Part shown: piece after piece, positions 60,136 through 64,000 of the stretch
How positions within the stretch are numbered: the first letter of the stretch is position 1
Layout of the letters: every line of letters begins with the position of its first letter
Notes under the pieces: model-generated
Database searches by the model: none
The model's input: only the letters and a program-made list of their open reading frames with translations
What the model was told of the DNA's origin: nothing
Translations under genes and position numbers: made by a program
From: Lachnospiraceae bacterium NE2001
GTDB taxonomy: Bacteria; Bacillota; Clostridia; Lachnospirales; Lachnospiraceae
Length of the DNA stretch: 64,000 nucleotides
Direction of reading: 5' to 3'
Assembly (NCBI GenBank): GCA_900110635.1
Contig: FOEK01000017.1
Coordinates: 1-64,000 of the forward strand

Positions 60136-61569
60136 ATGGGATTATATGAGTCTGTAACTGAATATATGCGAGAAAACAATATGCTGACTGGTATAGGCAG
60201 CGTTGTGGTTGGCGTGTCAGGTGGAGCGGATTCTGTCGCTCTTCTTCGCGTGCTCTGTCAGCTTAGAGATGAAATGGCACAGAAGGATAAAATGGCACAG
60301 AAGAAAGGCCTGGATTTAGACGATTCCCTGTATATCAGAGTGATACATATCAACCATATGATCCGCGGCGCGGAGGCTGACCGTGACGAGCAGTTTGTAG
60401 CTGACCTATGCAAAAAACTGAAGGTTTCCTGTAAGGTATATCGCGAGAATATACCGAAGCTTGCAAAAGAGAAGCATATGTCTGAAGAGGAAGCTGGGCG
60501 AATGTTCAGATATCAGTGCTTTGAAATGGAAGCGAATGAGATAAGCAGTACAGAAGCAGTACAGATTGCTGTGGCCCACAATAAGGATGATCTGGCAGAA
60601 ACCGTGCTTTTCAACCTGGTACGTGGCAGCTCGCTGCTAGGGCTGGCTGGTATAAAGCCAGTAAATGGACGAATTATCAGGCCACTTTTAATGAACTCAC
60701 GTGCTGAAATAGAAGAATACCTTGATGCGCTTGATCAGGACTATATAACAGATTCTACGAATCTATCAACGGATTATACCCGCAACAAGCTGAGACTGGG
60801 TATTATCCCACAGTTAAAAGAGATAAATGATGGCGCCGTTAGTCATATAGTCGATATAGCCAGAGATGCTTATACTCTGAGCGAGGATATATATGCTGAG
60901 ATATTCAGGAATTATATGAAACCGCTGTCAGAGCCAGATGTAGAAAAGAAGTATCATCCTGAAATGAGACAGGAACTGGATATATCGAAGCTTCAAAACT
61001 TGAGTACCCTTGCCAGAGGCGAGTTGGTGCTTATGTCTATAAAAATAATATGTGGAAAGCGTAAGGATATAACCCGGGAACATGTTAATCAGATCCTCAG
61101 TCTTGCTGATATGGAATCTGGAAAGAGAGTAGATCTTCCGTATGACATGCAGGCATACCGTTCCTATGACAAGATAGTCATTATAAAAAAGGGAGCAGAG
61201 CCTGATGCGGAAAACCTGATTATAAAGCCGGAAGGCCTTATAGAGACAGAGGTTTTTCTATACGATGAGTCCCTGGATCTAAGTAAAAAAGAATATACGA
61301 AGCTTATAGATTGTGATAAAATAAACTTCGTGCCTGTTCTTAGAATCCCAAAGCCAGACGACTTCATAGTGGTGAGTTCAGATGGTGGCACCAAGAAGTT
61401 GTCCAGGTTCTTTACCCACTCCAAGATAGACAGGGAGCAGAGAGCTGTATTTCCAGTAGTAGCAGATGGAAATGAAATCATTTGGGTTGTGGGTCTCAGG
61501 CTTAGTGAAAGATACAAGGTGACAGGCAGTACAAAACGTGTAATGAAGATCACTTACACGAATAAATAA
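60136..61569 (+). CDS. tilS: tRNA(Ile)-lysidine synthetase
   Basis: 477 residues from ATG 60136 (the frame is open further upstream but into the divIC terminator). PP-loop 'VVVGVSGGADSVALLRVL', then 'VIHINHMIRGAEADRDEQFV', 'IAVAHNKDDLAETVLFNLVRGSSLLGLAGI' and 'DSTNLSTDYTRNKLR'; C-terminal TilS domain ('LSRFFTHSKIDREQRAVFPVVADGNEIIWVVGLRLSERYKVT'-type, about 395-470). It modifies C34 of tRNA-Ile2 to lysidine so that AUA is read as isoleucine. The RBS is weak (AGGTAG). ftsH follows after 12 bases; hpt, which usually lies between, is elsewhere. Confidence 0.95.
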   Translation: MGLYESVTEYMRENNMLTGIGSVVVGVSGGADSVALLRVLCQLRDEMAQKDKMAQKKGLDLDDSLYIRVIHINHMIRGAEADRDEQFVADLCKKLKVSCKVYRENIPKLAKEKHMSEEEAGRMFRYQCFEMEANEISSTEAVQIAVAHNKDDLAETVLFNLVRGSSLLGLAGIKPVNGRIIRPLLMNSRAEIEEYLDALDQDYITDSTNLSTDYTRNKLRLGIIPQLKEINDGAVSHIVDIARDAYTLSEDIYAEIFRNYMKPLSEPDVEKKYHPEMRQELDISKLQNLSTLARGELVLMSIKIICGKRKDITREHVNQILSLADMESGKRVDLPYDMQAYRSYDKIVIIKKGAEPDAENLIIKPEGLIETEVFLYDESLDLSKKEYTKLIDCDKINFVPVLRIPKPDDFIVVSSDGGTKKLSRFFTHSKIDREQRAVFPVVADGNEIIWVVGLRLSERYKVTGSTKRVMKITYTNK

Positions 61570-61581
61570 AGAGGTAGAAAT

Positions 61582-63417
61582 TTGGATAAAAAGATGAGAA
61601 GAGGCGCAGGAAATCTTATCCTGGCGTATGCATTAGTAGGAATTCTCTTTTTAGGTGCGTGGGCTTTTCTGTCCCGCCCAATAAATGTTGATAAAACCTA
61701 TAATGACCAGAAGCTGAAAGCAGATGTAAAGGAAGGCAAGGTCACAGCGGTAGCAATCATTCAGAATGAAGAAATCCCTACGGGAACAATCGAAGTTACG
61801 TTTCGTGAAGGAGAAACAATATATTACACCCAGGATGTATCGATAACCATCGATATCCTGAAGAACACAGATATTGAGTATGAGATAAGCGATGTAAATC
61901 GTGCTGGAATGCTGGAAAAACTGGCACCATACATTTTCATTACAATCCTATTCGTTGTATATGTTACTGTAACATCAACTCAAATGGCATCTCTCGGCGG
62001 AAGTGTCGGAGGAGGGGCAGGTGGCAACCTGGCAAACTTTGGCAAGAGCCGTGCTAAGAAGGACCTCCAGACAGGCATAACATTTAACGATGTTGCAGGC
62101 CTTGATGAAGAGAAGGAAGAACTGGCCGAGATTGTTGATTTTCTTAAGGATCCTGGCAAATACACAGAGATTGGCGCAAGAATACCGAAGGGAATCATCC
62201 TGGAGGGCCCTCCGGGAACAGGTAAAACTCTGCTTGCCAAGGCTGTATCAGGAGAGGCCGGAGTTCCGTTCTTCTCCATTTCAGGTTCGGACTTTGTTGA
62301 AATGTTTGTTGGCGTCGGAGCTTCCCGAGTTCGTGATCTCTTTGCGGACGCACAGCAGAACAAGCCTTGTATAGTATTTATAGATGAAATAGATGCAGTA
62401 GCCCGCCAGCGTGGTACCGGTCTTGGCGGTGGTCACGACGAGAGAGAGCAGACTCTGAATCAGCTCCTGGTTGAGATGGATGGTTTCGGCGATAACGAGG
62501 GAATCATAGTGATGGCAGCTACCAACCGTGTAGACATCCTGGATACTGCGATTCTGAGACCTGGCCGTTTCGATAGACGAGTTAAGATAGGACGTCCTGA
62601 TGTAAAGGGTCGTGAAGAAATCCTGAAGGTTCACACAGCTAAGAAGCCGCTTTCAGATGATGTAAACCTTCACGAGATAGCCAGAACAACTGCCGGTTTC
62701 GCAGGTGCTGACCTGGAAAATCTGGTAAATGAAGCTGCTATCAAAACTGCAAAAGAAAACCGTAAGTTTATCACAAAGAAGGATATTGACGATGCCTTCG
62801 TTAAGCTGGGCATAGGCACAGAGAAGAAGTCTCGCGTGGTATCCGAGAAAGACAGAAAGATTACGGCTTACCATGAGTCAGGCCATGCAATCCTTTTCCA
62901 TCTGCTAAACGAGATGGAGGAGGTCTATACTATATCGATCATTCCAAATGGTTCAGGAGCGGGTGGATACACTATGCCGCTTCCTTCCAACGACGATATG
63001 TTCTACACCAGAAACAGGATGCTTCAGAATATTCAGGTGTCAATGGGTGGTCGTATCGCGGAGTCGCTGATCTTCGATGATATAACGACAGGTGCATCCC
63101 AGGATATCAAGCAGGCTACCAGTGTTGCCAGAAGCATGGTAATGAAGTACGGCTTTGCTGAAAATATGGGATTCCTCAACTACGAGGCTGGTGAGGGCGA
63201 AGAGGTCTTCATAGGACGTGAGATAGGCCATCAGAGACCTTACAGCGAAGAGGTTGCATCCAAGATTGATACGGAAGTAAAGAAGATAATCGATTACTGC
63301 TATAACGAAGCAGAGCGAATCCTGAAGGAGAATATGGATGTTCTTCACAAGTCCGCAGAACTCCTTCTTGAGAAAGAAAAGATTACGGGTGCAGAGTTTG
63401 AAGCCCTCTTTGCATAA
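61582..63417 (+). CDS. ftsH: ATP-dependent zinc metalloprotease FtsH
   Basis: 611 residues from a TTG start (GAGGT six bases before). Two TMs (about 10-28 and 114-132) with a small external domain between, AAA+ domain with Walker A G209-P-P-G-T-G-K-T216, Walker B '[16 protein letters not shown]', second region of homology '[20 protein letters not shown]', and the zinc site H431-E-S-G-H435. The membrane-bound hexamer degrades misfolded membrane proteins and some regulators. It is short compared with ~640-residue homologues because the C-terminal tail is brief. Confidence 0.97.
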   Translation: MDKKMRRGAGNLILAYALVGILFLGAWAFLSRPINVDKTYNDQKLKADVKEGKVTAVAIIQNEEIPTGTIEVTFREGETIYYTQDVSITIDILKNTDIEYEISDVNRAGMLEKLAPYIFITILFVVYVTVTSTQMASLGGSVGGGAGGNLANFGKSRAKKDLQTGITFNDVAGLDEEKEELAEIVDFLKDPGKYTEIGARIPKGIILEGPPGTGKTLLAKAVSGEAGVPFFSISGSDFVEMFVGVGASRVRDLFADAQQNKPCIVFIDEIDAVARQRGTGLGGGHDEREQTLNQLLVEMDGFGDNEGIIVMAATNRVDILDTAILRPGRFDRRVKIGRPDVKGREEILKVHTAKKPLSDDVNLHEIARTTAGFAGADLENLVNEAAIKTAKENRKFITKKDIDDAFVKLGIGTEKKSRVVSEKDRKITAYHESGHAILFHLLNEMEEVYTISIIPNGSGAGGYTMPLPSNDDMFYTRNRMLQNIQVSMGGRIAESLIFDDITTGASQDIKQATSVARSMVMKYGFAENMGFLNYEAGEGEEVFIGREIGHQRPYSEEVASKIDTEVKKIIDYCYNEAERILKENMDVLHKSAELLLEKEKITGAEFEALFA

Positions 63418-63878
63418 AAGTGACAAAGATTTTCTTGCTTTCAGTTTGTAACCCTTTGATTCATTGTAAAATGTGCACAATCGGCGGGGGTAAAATAGGC
63501 TATTTTATATAACTGCTTGTGATACTTGCATAAATTGTCGTTATAATAAACAAAAAACCTTTTAAAAAAATATGTTTTTTGTGAACACTTTTTAACAATA
63601 ATCCGTATAATAACTATTGTAACCCCCCAATACATTATATAGTTTTTTGCTACACCCCATAAGTAACAAAATACCTTCTCCAAAAGAGCGTGTCTACCCC
63701 GACACGCTCTTTTACTTTTCCTAGTGTTTATGCGGGTTTTCGGGGGATTTGATCGATTTTTTAAAGGCCCAAAATTAGTCTGAAAAACTCTCTCACTACA
63801 CCTTTGCTACAAAATTTGCTACAAATTGGTGCAGAAAAAGATGCAAAAAAACGGAAAAAGACGAAAGATAATCCTGCA
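63418..63878. other. 460-base intergenic region with promoter-like boxes and a terminator
   Basis: No gene that I can support. It holds a fragment resembling the family A end (AAAATGTGCACAATCGGCGG near 63470), an A/T-rich stretch with several TATAAT-like boxes (63542-63547 and 63606-63611, neither with a well-placed -35), the terminator at 63682, and two TTTGCTACAAA direct repeats (63803-63813, 63815-63825). Confidence 0.6.
63682..63723 (+). terminator. Strong rho-independent terminator near the window end
   Basis: Thirteen-base arms AAAAGAGCGTGTC / GACACGCTCTTTT, then ACTTTT. It lies 265 bases after ftsH and may end a short transcript starting in the A/T-rich region or act as the ftsH terminator. 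Confidence 0.88.
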
Positions 63879-64000
63879 TTAAATAGGAGAATCATCTACA
63901 AATAGTTCTGCTACAAAATCCTCATCTAAATTGTCATTTTCTCTAAATGACAAATATTTTGACAGCATATCATTGATATTTGAATTCTTAAAACTGATCT
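63879..64000 (-). CDS. 3' end of an unidentified minus-strand gene (runs off the window)
   Basis: The last 39 codons of a frame open to the window edge, ending in LDEDFVAELFVDDSPI and a TAA at 63879-63881. It is acidic, as many protein C-termini are. I do not recognise the family. The TTTGCTACAAA repeats behind it are of a kind I associate with the ends of integrase genes and attachment sites in Clostridia, so it may be the tail of a recombinase at the edge of an integrated element; this is a weak inference. Confidence 0.35.
   Translation of the reverse strand, partial: ISFKNSNINDMLSKYLSFRENDNLDEDFVAELFVDDSPI

Noticed and set aside
63441-63683. 80-residue minus-strand frame behind ftsH
   Set aside because: It is A/T-rich with Tyr, Ile and Lys runs, no ribosome site, and overlaps promoter-like boxes.

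Overview
The window looks like a chromosomal segment of a Gram-positive, low-to-moderate GC anaerobe of the Clostridia, most likely a Lachnospiraceae member of the Butyrivibrio/Roseburia type. The reasons are the SCIFF peptide with its radical SAM maturase, a CIRCE-controlled Hsp20, the gene order HU-rqcP-divIC-tilS-ftsH without the sporulation genes that usually interrupt it (a non-sporulating lineage), an acyltransferase/DUF6320/esterase group, and several families of short dispersed palindromes. The genus is an inference. I see no rRNA, tRNA, CRISPR array or complete insertion sequence.

Region by region. 1-4.8 kb: the end of pyruvate kinase, the magnesium channel MgtE, a TetR regulator whose last codons form half of a CIRCE operator, Hsp20 with a structured leader, and two small uncharacterised genes (DUF3137, DUF1858). 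4.8-12.7 kb: isoleucyl-tRNA synthetase, glycogen phosphorylase, a 74-residue unknown, then the SCIFF precursor and its maturase. 12.8-20.3 kb: an acyl-CoA synthetase, a structured intergenic RNA candidate, an ABC exporter whose permease is fused to a CPBP protease domain and whose ATPase may be translated from a leaderless mRNA, a membrane-anchored GH25 muramidase and a cytoplasmic GH13 amylase. 20.3-29.5 kb: the most unusual part. Two very large cytoplasmic, helix-rich proteins flank glucose-6-phosphate isomerase. One (935 aa) carries a PI3/4-kinase/HipA-like catalytic loop, the other (1430 aa) matches nothing I know, and both are preceded by the same palindromic repeat.

29.5-41.6 kb: a YozG/YoaS-type regulator pair, an RNA methyltransferase, an anchored papain-like protease, RdgB and a YfcE-type phosphodiesterase, a purine permease next to hypoxanthine phosphoribosyltransferase, an RlmD-type methyltransferase, a ketopantoate-reductase-like enzyme, a DinB-DUF3795 fusion and a P-loop protein. 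41.6-49.1 kb: TcdA, a membrane protein with tandem repeats and seven cysteines bracketed by direct repeats, a DUF975/CmpB-type membrane protein, a second acyl-CoA synthetase and a Na/phosphate cotransporter with a lysine-rich tail. 49.1-57.9 kb: a long operon with MoxR, DUF58, two von Willebrand A proteins and a TPR protein, continuing into a condensation-type acyltransferase, a zinc-ribbon membrane protein and an HSL-family esterase. 57.9-63.4 kb: aldose epimerase, HU, RqcP, DivIC, TilS and FtsH. The last 580 bases hold a terminator and the 3' end of a minus-strand gene that runs off the window, possibly the edge of an integrated element.

Functional links: glycogen phosphorylase, the GH13 enzyme, Pgi, pyruvate kinase and aldose epimerase serve glucan and glucose use. 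RdgB, the purine permease and Hpt serve nucleotide salvage and sanitation. Hsp20, FtsH and RqcP serve protein quality control. Four families of short palindromic repeats (called A to D below) occupy many intergenic spaces and in places supply terminators, leaders and even coding sequence.
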